A stretch of DNA of 55,742 bases, taken from NCBI GenBank assembly GCA_011947345.1, contig JAAVTG010000224.1:1-55742 (forward strand), written 5' to 3'. This DNA is from Phytophthora quininea (taxonomy: Eukaryota > Oomycota > Peronosporomycetes > Peronosporales > Peronosporaceae). Positions 33,201 through 45,125 of this stretch are shown here, one piece after another (the first letter of the stretch is position 1; each line of letters opens with the position of its first letter). The position numbers were made by a program, and so were the translations under genes. The notes beneath the pieces were generated by a model, which worked only from the letters and a program-made list of their open reading frames with translations, was not told the DNA's origin and searched no databases.

Positions 33201-34475
33201 CCCGAAGAACTCTTGTGTGGGAGGATCCCCAGGTCACAGCCCCGGATAAATCCCTCGTCCGGGCGGAGCCGTCTGACTCACTTGGGAGTATCACGTGTAC
33301 AACACCAGGAAGTGGTAAGAAGCCCAAAGCGCTATATCACAATGAGCACCTCGGGGAAGGCTGCGAAGAGTCGTCTCATGTTTTTCGTCTGAAAAACAAT
33401 CGTCTTGGCCAAGTCCTTGTCATCTCGGTAAATAGTAGACGTTGCTCCGCTGTTATTGATGCAGACGTCTCGAAGGAGACGCTCCGTACGCTGCTCGTCG
33501 GTCAATCCTGCGTTGGTTAGAGTCGTCAACTTCGCCAAGATGTTGTGCACATCCTTCAGTGTGGCGAATTTTCCTACAAAACAATAACAAGCAACTAAAC
33601 TTAGTTCGGTAACTGGTTCGGTAAACATTCTGTAGCATTACACACCAGTCATCTCGCGAAGGTAAAACAAAATGCCTTTGGCTCTCGCGCCAGCATTGTG
33701 CATGTTGCTTGCAGCTGCAAGCAGCTCTGGGTCATCAATGCGACGATTTTCAGGATAATGGTTGAAGACACGATCACCGACTGCGTGATTGTGAGCCCCA
33801 TCCGGGGAAGACACCATGATGCGAAATTTACCAGGACTGACGAGCGACACAGTAGCGTTCAGACGTGCCGGGCACTCCGTGTTCCGAATAACCTTGTGTC
33901 GCCGCTTGCCTTTTCCCCGCGTGTCTCGGTCAAAACCATGAGTACACTGCAAAGTCCTGGCATACGTCACAAACTCAATAGGAATCCGAACAGCAACGCG
34001 TCTGGTATAGCGTTTGCGGGAGGCAAGCCGGTCTTCTACCTGCTTATTTCTCGAGTGAACAGACTCGGACGTCCTCGTGCGAAAAATCTGGTGCGTCTTC
34101 TCTGCGAACACCTCCAAAGCAGCATCGAGCTCTTCCCAAGACCGGTACTGACGCTCAAATCCACGTAAAATACTATTTTCGCCTCCGGATCCATAGTCAG
34201 GGTCGCTCCCTCCTCTTCTTCATCTACACTGACGTCTGCAACGGAGTTTGGTGGCAGAGAAGCATCGTCATCGTCTTTTTCCGGCTCCCAGTCGCTCTCT
34301 GAACCTTCACGAGATGCTGCACTACCGTTGCCTTCGTCAGAACTGGGAGAACTCGGGATATGGGGGCTCGTGATCCTCGTCCGCAGGCGCTGCTTCTTCT
34401 TCGGCGGCGTCCTGGGTCGTTAGGCGTACGTGGGCGCTTACCGATACCCCTGAATCCACTGCACTCGACGTTCAT
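30290..34475 (-). CDS. MULE transposase (interrupted, frameshifted)
   Basis: From the right end, 34475-33638 encodes an acidic stretch and a FAR1/zinc-binding-like N-terminus (ECPARLNATVSLV, GAHNHAVG: the C...H-N-H pattern). The next frame to 33336 has DVHNILAKLTTLTNAGLTD and reaches FPEVLIV. A ~1-kb insertion follows. The core resumes at 32276 with DTTFGTNKNRYKLFGFLVHD (first catalytic Asp), KVEVIVSDKDFKERDVF and MLLCQYHVIKYM, typical of the MULE domain. After 31646 comes the helical region. An intron (donor GTATGT near 31375, acceptor ACAG near 31315) leads to GEFKFAVAATTRYDV. The SWIM zinc finger is KTRLLPCRHVYYYR near 31105, with C-S-C just upstream if one T is restored. Start and some introns are uncertain. 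Confidence 0.72.
32277..33335. mobile_element. GC-rich insertion of unknown type inside the MULE transposase
   Basis: Splits the transposase between FPEVLIV (33336 upward) and DTTFGTN (32276 downward), two halves that are adjacent in related transposases. It carries no recognisable gene. It is rich in the octamer GGTCCCGG and relatives (32366-32378 as complement, 32427-32434, 33007-33014, 33186-33192) and in GGACC/GGTCC words. No convincing inverted repeats or target duplication were found; the two flanks share only an imperfect TCATNGTNGA. Probably a non-autonomous element. An intron is unlikely at this length and without fitting borders. Confidence 0.5.
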
Positions 34476-34671
34476 CGCAGCTTGCCCCGACTTGACTGGT
34501 GGGGGGACGATTGCGAAGTGGGCAGCCAGCCAGCAAGATTTCGAAATTTGGAAATCTCGCGTTGTTTATCGCGACGCAGCTGCGTGTGTTCAGTTCCAGT
34601 TCAGACAGTGGTACATGGAGGTACTGTTCGGTGATTGTTCGGTGTCTATAGGACCGACCAGTTTACCGAAG

Positions 34672-34687
34672 TGTTCTGTACCTGTAG
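34672..34687 (-). repeat. MULE terminal inverted repeat, right
   Basis: TGTTCTGTACCTGTAG, the reverse complement of 28825-28840. The GTTCGGT words at 34626 and 34637 lie just inside. Confidence 0.85.
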
Positions 34688-34695
34688 ACACTGCG

Positions 34696-34704
34696 CGATA
34701 AAGG
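34696..34704. repeat. 9-base target duplication, right (CGATAAAGG)
   Basis: Matches 28808-28816 exactly. Confidence 0.78.
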
Positions 34705-35039
34705 TATCAGCTAAAACTATTTGTACTGGTAATATTTATTTATGGCATCTAGCACGCTTGCATCGCAGACCCGCCATCTGCCCTCGTGGATATGTGAGAA
34801 TATTGGCGAGTTAGCAGATACAAACAAGCAATATTGAACTGATTTCACTGGTAGTGACCACCGTTGACATTAATCCTTGTTAGGCTGGGCTACACTATTC
34901 TCTCCTATCCCCGCAAAAATGATATTTTCGTTGTTGAAGCCGACGCGCTGGAAAGCAATTTTCGGCCACATCATCTTGCTCGGCAGCACTACTGGTCATT
35001 ATGGTGGTTCATTCCCGAGGTCGCTTCATCGGACGCTGC
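34705..35039. other. unassigned sequence between MULE and oxygenase remnant
   Basis: About 335 bases, AT-rich at first. No gene or repeat was recognised. It does not continue the oxygenase 3' homology, so the gene was truncated near 35040 by deletion or rearrangement. Confidence 0.45.
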
Positions 35040-36299
35040 GGAGCACGCCGACCGACAATCGCGAAGCGGGAGTAGGTGGTGTTTCGCGTGGGGCCATCAT
35101 TACCTCGATAGCCTTCGAAAATGCTGTTGCAACTGATCGACCAGAGCTCATTCAGAGTTTGCTGGCTGGGATTGAGAAAGTCGAGACAGTCTGGACTGAT
35201 GCCGGGATTACACGCCCCACCGGTCGTTGTGTACCAGTAAATCGATTCCTAGCGCCCTCGTTCGTCCCAATACCCATATTCATCGCAAAAGTCGATGTCC
35301 AACTGGAGCTGTCCCAACCAGATCTGGAGTTTACTGCTGTTTGCCGCTACGACTGCACTCGCCTGAGCGAGAGCATTGTATCTCGCCCGGTCGACGCCTT
35401 TTAGCGCCTGCACACCAAAATCTCCAATATTTTTCTCCGTGTACTCGTGCTCCAACATCAAGGCAAAGGTTTCGTCAGGTTCCAGACTGCTAATGGCATC
35501 TCCCAACTCCTCGTTCAAAGGTCGGAGTGGACGGACTTCTTGCATCGTCGATGGCAAGCAGATCGAGTACACCAGCACCAGACGATACCCACTCGTAACT
35601 TCTTCCAAAACGTGCTCGGCGTCGGTGTAGTGCACTGCGTAATGCGTGAGATACCGCGCCATACCATTCGTCTTGCCAAAGTTGTGGCGGTACTGCACGT
35701 CCTTCCCTCGGTACACCACCAAATCTCCTCCTTCGTGCTCGCTGGGCAGCTGCACCACGAGCGTGGCCACCATGCCGTTCTCTTTTTCAGTGTCTTGGTG
35801 CTTGATAAAATGTCCTCCTGGTCCATAGACCAGCAGCTTGTACAACTTGCACTCGAGGGGGACGCCCTTGTAGCCCAGCTTCTCTGTAATAGTGGGACAG
35901 AGCTCGTCAATCCCTGGCTGCCATCGTGGGTTCTTGAGCGTCACTTGGTCCGGCGCCAGCTGCCAGCTCTTGCGGACGCTTTCGTCCATCAGAGTGTCCA
36001 ATCTCCGACCGAAAGAGGACTTCTGGCACACTGCAATGAGTTTCTGGGCCGAGTCTTCATTAAGTGGGAGCAGCACGTGCCCCACACCTTCGACATGGAG
36101 TCCTGGCATGGCTGGGAGAGTTGTTGCCTCCCCACCGAAGGAAAACTCCCCAGCCAAGTCTTCCGCTCGAACGAGACCGTAGCTCATGGCCTGGCAGGCT
36201 TCTCCTGATGGAATGGGGACGGAGTTTGGCTCGCCTTCGAAGCCGAACGGCCAGTTGCCTTCGTCGAATACTTCGTCCAGTTCCGGGTCGGTTTGCATG
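35040..36299 (-). pseudogene. 2OG-Fe(II) oxygenase paralogue 3 (3'-truncated)
   Basis: The ATG at 36299 gives MQTDPELDEVFDEGNWPFGF, the family's opening. The frame is also open upstream of it, to 36562, with a hydrophobic stretch that does not match the paralogues. Then come GEFSFGGEATTLPAMPGL, LDTLMDESVRKSWQL, YKLLVYGPGGHFIKHQDTE (iron ligands), GKDVQYRHNFGKTNGMA, HYAVHYTDAEHVL (distal His) and GYRLVLVYSICLPS, so the catalytic core is complete. The main frame stops at 35249. In another frame homology continues (YWYTTTGGACNPG, CLDFLNPSQQTLNELW, TTYSRFAIVG) to about 35040 and then ends abruptly. The last ~380 residues present in paralogue 1 are missing. It may still encode a short oxygenase. 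Confidence 0.78.
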
Positions 36300-36733
36300 C
36301 CTGCGCTGCGGAGGGAATGGTGATCGCAGTCTTGGCTGGAAAGTGGGTTGAAGTCAACCCCAAGGTCGAGTATGTAGAGAAAGATGCATGTGTTTGAAGC
36401 AACCAAAAGGTAGATATGCATCGCCAAAGTCGTTCGTGCATGGGAATTCTTGTGCGTCGATCTTCTTACGCAAGAAATAGCTCCCAAGAAGACCACCGCA
36501 AAACTTAGCTTAATCAAGCAACAACAATTTGTTTCATCGCAAGTGTGCGTCATGCACAGCATTCATAAACCATGTAGTAGACCTCGAAGCCAGGATTCAC
36601 CTCTGCGAGATGGAGCCTACGAATGAGTGTGTGCAATCCTCGCCCAAACGCTAGGGGTACTACAAGCATCAATCTTCATGCCTCCTGCATACATCGGACT
36701 GAACTAACAGTCACTTCACGGCGAGGACTGCAC
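36300..36733. other. intergenic, contains a dispersed ~50-base repeat
   Basis: Between oxygenase paralogue 3 and alpha-tubulin 1. The minus strand at 36420-36370 holds a copy of a short repeat also found at 46081-46130 (see the repeat entry). Apart from this I see no gene. Confidence 0.5.
36370..36420 (-). repeat. short dispersed repeat, copy 1
   Basis: Shares TTTTGGTTGCTTCAAAC, then CATGCATC and TCTCTAC-x-TAC, with 46081-46130. Both copies translate to similar peptides (YLLVASNTCIFLYI here, YLLVASNACIDLYV there), so it may be a coding remnant rather than a regulatory site. Confidence 0.5.
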
Positions 36734-38107
<1,374 letters not shown>

Positions 38108-38150
38108 TTAACGAGAGGAGAAGAGTGTTGGTGGCTGACACGTATAGACT

Positions 38151-38179
38151 CGAGGAAGCTGGATGATGAAGCTTACTCG
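38151..38179 (-). promoter_or_regulatory. conserved upstream block of the alpha-tubulin genes, copy 1
   Basis: 29 bases ending 56 bases before the start codon. They match 50075-50103 upstream of the second tubulin at 26 of 29 positions, while the sequence around them has diverged. On the minus strand it reads CGAGTAAGCTTCATCATCC and onward. The CATCATCC part is initiator-like. It probably covers the transcription start, or was copied with the gene. Confidence 0.5.
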
Positions 38180-38866
38180 AGGTCTTGCGCTCTGTCGACT
38201 TGAAGGGTTGGCCGCAAATTCGCGAATGAACCTGAAGGGCCGTCGAGCGCCACCGAAGATCGAGGGGTTTCAAAACCGGCGACCCTTCACTTCAACGTAG
38301 CAGTGATTGGCTAAAAGGAGTCTTACTGTGTTTCCTAGATTGAATTAAAACAAAAATAAGGGCGGCTCGCCTCCAATACAAGTTGGAAGCCCCGCGGAGC
38401 CCTTACTATAGGGTACCGCGGCTTCATTTTATCGGAGCTGTCACGTTGCATAGGCCACCAAATGGGCTTTGACTATAGCTGTCGACCATAGCGTTCCTAC
38501 GAAATAGTTCATCTGTACGAAACAAAAGATTCAAATATACTAGAAAACATCGCCAGAACATGGAAACCCAGCAGACGATTGTTTAGCGAGCCACTGTGAA
38601 GTTACATCAATTTCTATAGGTTGGTGTTGCAACGATGAGTACCGCCTTCTCCGATCATTTTAGAGGGGACGAGAACGTGCTCGCTCGCTTTAAACTGTTT
38701 ATTTCGTGTAAAAGAAGGTGGCTTGTGGTAGAAATACCGGATAAAACGTCATTCTATTATGGCAAGCGTTAGAGCACATGCTTTTGAGCAGCTTTATCTT
38801 CGCCTTTGAATCTGTATGACGCGATGCTTGCATTTTAAAAGTATCCACGTTTCATTTGTAGGGATT
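38180..38866. other. intergenic, upstream of alpha-tubulin 1
   Basis: About 690 bases without a recognisable gene. An imperfect hairpin lies at 38359-38405. The remainder is AT-rich and featureless. Confidence 0.45.
38359..38405. repeat. imperfect GC-rich inverted repeat
   Basis: Arms AAGGGCGGCTCGCCTCCAA and TTGGAAGCCCCGCGGAGCCC (plus TT) around a TACAAG loop, in AT-rich surroundings. The arms pair imperfectly. It could be the tip of a small transposon or a structured transcript end. No flanking duplication was seen. Confidence 0.4.
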
Positions 38867-40620
38867 TTAGCTCGCCACACCATCCGTCGATGTGAAGTCT
38901 CCGTCTTCTGTTGCCTGAAGGAGACCGTTGTCACTGTTGTCTGCAACAAAGCTGGCACACATCTGCAAATATCGAGCGCACAAGAATGGGATCTGGTCAT
39001 GCAGCCTGTCGTCCCATGGGATATCGGCAAGGGTCAACTCTAACACCACAAGACCCCATAATCCGCAGTTATCGTTATCTTGCTGCTTGTATGAAGTGAA
39101 GTCGTAGGAAGCGATCTCGCCTTCGACGCCAGCTAGAGGCTCAATTACCGAGATCAACATTTTTCCCATCCTTTTATAATTGCTGGTAATCTGCATGGGA
39201 TCAAACAAACGTCGTAATTGAGTGACTGTGTCGGTACGAAATGCCACCCAGTGGCAGTTCCCCGGTTCACCTCGCCGATGATGCTGGCTTGACTGGTAAA
39301 ACTGCCGTGTATGCATCTGCATTTATTGTTGTCTTGTCACGGCGCCTGTGTACTCTGCGAAGAATTCCGACGTCCAACATAGCTAGTGCCTTCATGGTTG
39401 TAATCATAGTGGTAGCGTTTAGCCACACATCCTCTCGGAAACAGCACAACTGAAAGCACGGCGTTACCGGCAACTTGCACCGAATTGTGCAGATTAAGGC
39501 GCTTTACGCTTTCTTCACTCACTCATGTCATCAGCGAAAACAATTAGGCGTTTGTTTAGTGTCCGGTATCAAATATTGTGCACCTCGGGTATCACAATGC
39601 GTACCTTTAACTCCCAGCGTAGATCTCCGAATGTCTTTTCGACTCCGTCCACAAAGCTTTCAATCAGCTCTGCATCTTCCAGCCACACCAGTACACTTCT
39701 GACTGTCTCGAGTTAGCCGACTGCAGTGGAGTAACGCAGCATAAAGTTAAGGTGATCGATCGTCACGCTGCCGCACTTTGGCTACGCAGCCACATAGCGA
39801 GATCGTAAACTTGATGATAGTCGCGCCTCGCACGTAATTTCCTTAATGGCCCTGTTAATTTTGTGGAGAGGAAGCAGCTGCGGAGGAGGCTGTACCTACG
39901 GTGAAAGAAGTTTCCATCGAACCTGAAGTAATTGATTCCGCTGTCGCCGTTGTAGAGAACCCGTCTTCGTAATCTATTTGCCCCGCAAAGTTACCAAGCG
40001 CTCCATCTCCGAGTGCATCATGAAAATCATGCTGCCACTGTACCCCCCCTAAACGTTGATGATGACTGTCTTGACATCACAGCGATAATATTCTCCATGA
40101 CGTTCTTGGTTTGAGAATACATTTGCATCCAATGCAACGGGCGGACGCTTAGTTTGGGTCGAGTTCTCTTCCACTGCGTCAACAGGATGCCAATCGAATC
40201 CGCCGGGATGGACGTCTCCTTGAGGAATGTTGTTGACAGGATTTTCTCGAAGCATCCGTGGACTTATTGCTTACACGGGGGTGCAGCACTGTCTCGTTTC
40301 TATTGGTGCGGCGGAAGAACATCACATGTCGGCATGGTAACAGAAGCGTCTGGACGAATGTGCAGCTGCAGGCGAATGTTTGTAAGTAACGACACAGTGG
40401 TCAGTAATATGTTTGCATACAAAAACGGGTACCAGAAATCATCCGCATTGCAATACTGGACACTCACCTGTATGTCCACGAAGTAGATCTTCCCTGTGCG
40501 TCGGCACTTCAGGCAAGCTATTTCTGGAAAAGTCTCCATATCGTACACAGGACCCGAGAGTAAGTGACGCAAGCTGCAAGCGGTGATAGCTCTGGATGTT
40601 CGCCATCTTTCGGAGGTCTA
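38867..40620 (-). pseudogene. decayed MULE fragment: SWIM region and Ulp1-like protease
   Basis: At 39322-38867 the minus strand encodes a C48 protease core: GNCHWVAFRTD (catalytic His), RRLFDPMQ (Asp) and QQDNDNCGLWGLVVLEL (Gln and Cys). At 40572-40300 there is FPEIACLKCRRTGKIYFVDIQ, then a cysteine/histidine stretch (VTMP, then C-R/D-V) like the SWIM finger of these transposases. Between them the frames are closed and nothing is recognised. The order (SWIM then protease on the minus strand) matches the intact element at 28817-34695, so this is the 3' half of a second MULE. Confidence 0.55.
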
Positions 40621-40879
40621 AACCCAACACGCGTGAGTTCCTCGAGTCACACGTCTTCCTCCCACTCCTGCATCATAATCATAGATGCTACGACGTCGTC
40701 GATTCTATAGGAAGGCGTTATCAGTTGCTTTGTCTTCCCCTCATTTCGAGTCCGAGCGGTGGGTTGTGGTGGTGCCAAGATTTGGCACATCTCCTCTGCG
40801 ATACGGCATTTATTCGTCTTGTATGTAGTCCAGTTGTTGATGAAGGTCACGTACAGCGGGTGCTTTTGTTGCCGCCCAG

Positions 40880-41945
40880 CAGATCAAAAATACTTCTTCT
40901 GTGCGTGATATTTCTCTGCGTTATACAAACCGACTTTCTGAAAGCTGGGACGACAAATTTAAAACGACGGTCTGCACACGGATACAAGCAGGCGCCGCGC
41001 GGAAAGGGCATCGACATCATCAATCTGTTCGCTGTACTGAGTGTACCGCAAAACTTAACATCACGCTGTCGGTGCTTGGAGACAAATACTATCTCTACTT
41101 TCAGCTAAAGGGTGCGCACAACGCTGTCTCTCGTATTTTGTGGCAGTGCTACTCGCAGAATCGACAAATCCTAGACCCGGCTTTGATGATTCCAACGGAA
41201 GCAGGCATGCTCGTGAGTGAAGCTTCCACTAAAGGCATACTTGCATGGCTGCGTTCGAAGTCGAGTACGTCATTTGGCGCTGGTGTTGCTACTAGGTAAC
41301 TCATTGTTTTTGTTGTGTTGTGCGGACAAGAAAAGAAGATTCAACTGATGTCGAGTGGCCGACAAAACTCTTGACTGAGCTTCATGAAAAGGAGGAAGGG
41401 AACTTTGGGCGAATCTACTTTGACAAGTCGCGTAGCGTGACACTGTGTGTGGTTTTTAAACTGCCGGAATGAAAAGACTGTTTGCAGCATCTAGAAGCCA
41501 TACTGGTTGATACCACTCATGGCATAAATGCCAATGCTTACAAGTTGTTTAGTTTTGTCGTTCACGATTTCTTCGGAAAGGTACACATTCAACAGTATGA
41601 TCATCAACACATTTTGGTATGAACATTAACGCTCAATTGTGCTGTTTGACACAGGGACAATACACACTCGTGGAGTGTGAATTCAAAGACAATCTCAGAT
41701 TAGCGCTAAACGGTTTCAAGATGAACAATCCCGATTACAACCTAGTCAACGTTGTGCTAACTGACGAAGTATTGCACGAGAAGGAGGTTTTTACAAAAGT
41801 TTTCGTGAACGCTAGGCAGATTCTCTGCAAGTTTCAGGATCGTCAGAGGTACTCGAAACAAGTTGCAAAATTGGTGGTGAGCACTTTTACAGAGAAAGAG
41901 GTGGTCGAAGCTTGGATGTCGCAGCTGAACGAAGAGGAGGAGTGA
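40880..41945 (+). pseudogene. decayed MULE fragment: transposase N-terminus and core
   Basis: On the plus strand: zinc-binding-like CTECTAKLNITLSVLGD with LKGAHN (near 41030-41115). Then, after a break, LEAILVDTTHGINANAYKLF near 41490-41550, with the catalytic-Asp motif also seen in the first element. Last comes GQYTLVECEFKDNLRLAL and NVVLTDEVLHEKEVF at 41650-41800, which is the transposase core. Several stops and frame changes interrupt it. Its orientation is opposite to the adjoining SWIM/protease fragment, so the two halves of one element were inverted relative to each other, or two elements have met. Confidence 0.6.
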
Positions 41946-44900
41946 GACTAGCGCCCGGTACACGAAAGGGAAAGTGAGAGCAGTGCCGATAATGGTAAGG
42001 AGCAGAGGGAGAAAACGCCGGCGCGGGTGCCTCCGACTAACAGATGCCATAGTACGCAGTGACCTTTGCAGCCGCGGAAGAAGGCGCCTCACATAGTTCG
42101 GGTATTTGCCTTGGATGACCTCGACCTTGTTCACGCCGAGATAGCCGCGATGATCGCCGATGACCAGTCGCTCGATGTCACCGCGCAAGAGAAGTCACTT
42201 CGCGGTCCGTGAGCCCGACTGGTTGGACTGCGCGAAGGACGAAGACGTTTGGAAGAGTCCACGGGCACAACAACAGAGGAGGCAAAACTTGAAGGCGATA
42301 CAAAGGAAACAGCACACGAATTTGTTCAATAATCGATGACTAATGCTGAAGCGGATGAATTTATGCGCCAAAAGCGATAGGAGTACGATGCCAAGTTTGT
42401 AGCCATTTCCTTGACGTTGCCATCGCGGCGTTTACAGTCAGACCGCCAAGAAAATAAAAGCAGCGTGTAGGCGGCGAATCCCGCCACCAGTGCGAGAGTG
42501 GAGATGGTCAGACTGGTGGTCCTGCTGCGGTGTTTGCTGCGGAAGCTGGCGGACTCGTGAAGGAGGATCCATCTCCGTCTGGAGACGACGACGATGGTGA
42601 CGAAGAGTGTGAACCACGAAGTAGCTGCAACTCCAGAAGTGAAGCGCAGCAGCGCGGTGGGAGGAGCTAACGGAGAGTCCTAGAATACATTACCCATACC
42701 GTTAACTGGCGGTACGATAATCTACCCTTTCCATCAAGTCCTGACACACACGCTTGACAGCGCCCAACCGAGTACCGCATACCAATACCAGATGTCGACG
42801 ATCGATGCGCGTGGAGAACAGAGCCACCAACCGCAAAGACAATCAATTCGGATGCCTGTCGAGAAATTCTGGCTGGGTTCCCGGCACGTTGGAAGGCAAC
42901 TAACATATAGTTTCTGACGGCAGCTAGCTAGCTTCGCTTGACTACCTCAGTCGGATCGTTCTCCTGGTCTCTCCCAACACTCTTCTGGTCTCTCCTATCA
43001 CTCTGCTCGTGGCTCCAAAGTCTTGTTTCGTGTCTCCCATTGCAGGAGTCGTCAGTCGGAAACGGCCGAACCGGTACGCCCTGAGGCGTGAACGCCCACT
43101 CGCCATCGTCGTCATCGTCCACAACCGAGAGAGACTGCTGCGGTAGACGAGTTGGAGGCGGTGGGGCTGCTCTCGACGTCGTCGTCGTATCTGAATGCAG
43201 TCGCCGTCTGCTGCTACTCGGTCGGTTGTTTGACGACGGAACGGAGAGCCCCGCGCGCTCCAGACACGTCAAGCAAATGAAGCAGGTCGAGGAGGAGACA
43301 AATCAGCACTTTATAATCCGCTCGTCATAGATGATTAGCAAGCGCAACGCAACAATCAAAAGCCCTGCGTGTCGTGTCCGCACGATTTTAGATTTAGAGA
43401 TCAACAGCTCAGTCGCGTGATGTATCGTAAATTACTGACCATCTGTCGCAGAGCGATACGCTGATCTACATCTGTTCATGCCTGAAAACGCAAAGCGATA
43501 CCGGAATTCCAGCATCTGTAGAAATCGTCAAAGAAGGTGGCGAAATGACTGCGGACCACATGTACTCAGTTTTGCCAAAAGAGTCCGACCACTATCACCT
43601 TCGTCTAATTAGGGGAGGGGGTCATTCAAAGCCCTAAGATCACCGAATGGTAGAGTGTTACGTACTTCCTGACAAACAGCATTGGCTTAGATTTTGGAGC
43701 TGCTGGAATCCGACGAGCGGAACAACAGATGTCATAAAGGCCAGCGTTGCCCCAACAACAACTGCGATAATTGCTAGGTGTCATTTTGGTGTAATGTGAG
43801 GTTAGGAATCGCGTGCAGGAAAATAACCGAACTAGGTTGTGCAAGGCGTTTTGCACGCGCACGGGTGTCAGTGATCCTGATCTTCGGGTTTAACTGAAGT
43901 CCCCACGTGCTGTAAACGAATGCCTTCTTAGTATGACGCTTCTCTGAAACATATCCTTCGCTTCTCCAACTATCAGTGTTTGGCAATATTGAAGACTCGC
44001 ATGCGATATCGCGGAACTAGAACCGACTTATTGGTGTTGAACGCGGCTACGACGAAGGGAATTAGGTCGTGTGCTATCTAGCCTTCCTGACTTGAGCCTG
44101 GACCAGAGGAGATCATATAACGTATCGCTGTGATGAGCACGGCTAACGCGTCGATCTCATCTCAACCTCTCCGGTGAACTCCATTCCAGCGGACACGTAT
44201 ATCATTTTGAAGGGACCAGGTGGAGCAGGGGAATCATTATTTTGAAGCAATATTGGATCCAATAGAAAGGTGTCCCTCACTCGGTAGCGTGTCTGCAGTG
44301 GATCTCGCCCCTGAGGGTGCCTCAACTGCGAAATAACTGCTTGGGGTCTATTCGTACAGTATGATAGGGCACCGGGCCAGGCAACGTGTCTGATCCCCCG
44401 CATTACCTTAATCAACAAAACGTCTAGATTATCTTTTGAACTACAAAGCAAGTGGTTCCCTCTTCAAGTTGCTTTTGCTAAGCCAATCAGCAAGTCCTAA
44501 ACGGTCGTACCTCTACCGCGAGTTACATCACGCAGGTCTAGGTTTTTATCTAGCGGGTGAACAATGAAGACAAAATTCTTATTCGAGACCTTGCTCATGA
44601 GAATAAGGATGTCTACAGGGAGATTGTAGGGGTAGCCGTGCATTTTGCTAACATTTTCAATACATTTTGTTGATTTACCTAGACCAGCCTTCCCACCAAG
44701 GGAAGCAAAGCAATCGCGTATATAATTGGCTAAACAATGTCCAAAGAGCCCGCTCAGCGAGGCTAAGCTCGGCTTGTCGGATATTATATACAACTAACAC
44801 AGCAAGATAGCCTTGCATTCCGACTTGCTAGCTGGATCGCTTCACACTTTCAATCACTTGTTCGTTGAACATCAGCTCGCGCAAAACTGTCCCTGACGAG

Positions 44901-45125
44901 ACGGCAAAAATGAAGTTTGTCCTTAACTTTAGGACAAAAATCAGGACAATAATAGTTCAATCAAGTCAAATGAAACCCTGGCAAATTTGTTGACGGCCAA
45001 CAGAATAATCGTACTCAAAACGGCCTTTACAATTTGCGATCTAAATAAAGACAAAATCAACAATTGTGTAAAGGATACAGGTTAAGTTACACTCGACGCG
45101 TACCCCCATCACTGAAGTCGCAGTG
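41946..45125. other. region without recognised intact genes
   Basis: About 3.2 kb ahead of the CDK7 gene. Short open frames (42667-42906 and 42928-43272 on minus, and others) carry no familiar motif. The minus-strand stretch 44143-44793 looks like a broken coding sequence and is listed separately. Overall it looks like degraded repeat or transposon DNA, but I found no terminal repeats. Confidence 0.4.
44143..44793 (-). pseudogene. broken coding remnant of unknown family
   Basis: Two minus-strand frames (44793-44497 and 44451-44143) have protein-like composition and appear to be one gene split near 44480. The first contains GGKAGLGKSTKCIENV, which fits a P-loop (G-x4-G-K-S/T), then ILILMSKVSNKNFVFIVHPL. 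The second has VISQLRHPQGRDPLQTRYRV and PPGPFKMIYVSAGM. I do not recognise the family. A P-loop pattern this short can occur by chance. Confidence 0.3.

Larger units (their letters stand above)
28817..34695 (-). mobile_element. Mutator-like DNA transposon (MULE) with transposase and Ulp1-type protease
   Basis: A 5,879-base element. Perfect 16-base inverted repeats (CTACAGGTACAGAACA) at 28825-28840 and 34672-34687, each 8 bases inside a 9-base direct repeat. The outer 8 bases match poorly between ends. Subterminal ACCGAAC/GTTCGGT copies occur near both ends. Internally a minus-strand gene encodes a zinc-binding N-terminus, a MULE transposase core, a SWIM zinc finger and a C48 (Ulp1-like) cysteine protease. 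It is interrupted by a ~1-kb GC-rich insertion, so the element is probably no longer autonomous. Confidence 0.85.

Noticed and set aside
32277..33335. Reading the gap in the MULE transposase as an intron
   Set aside because: No suitable GT-AG pair restores the frame at the homology borders, and its length is far above the 50-80 base introns seen here.
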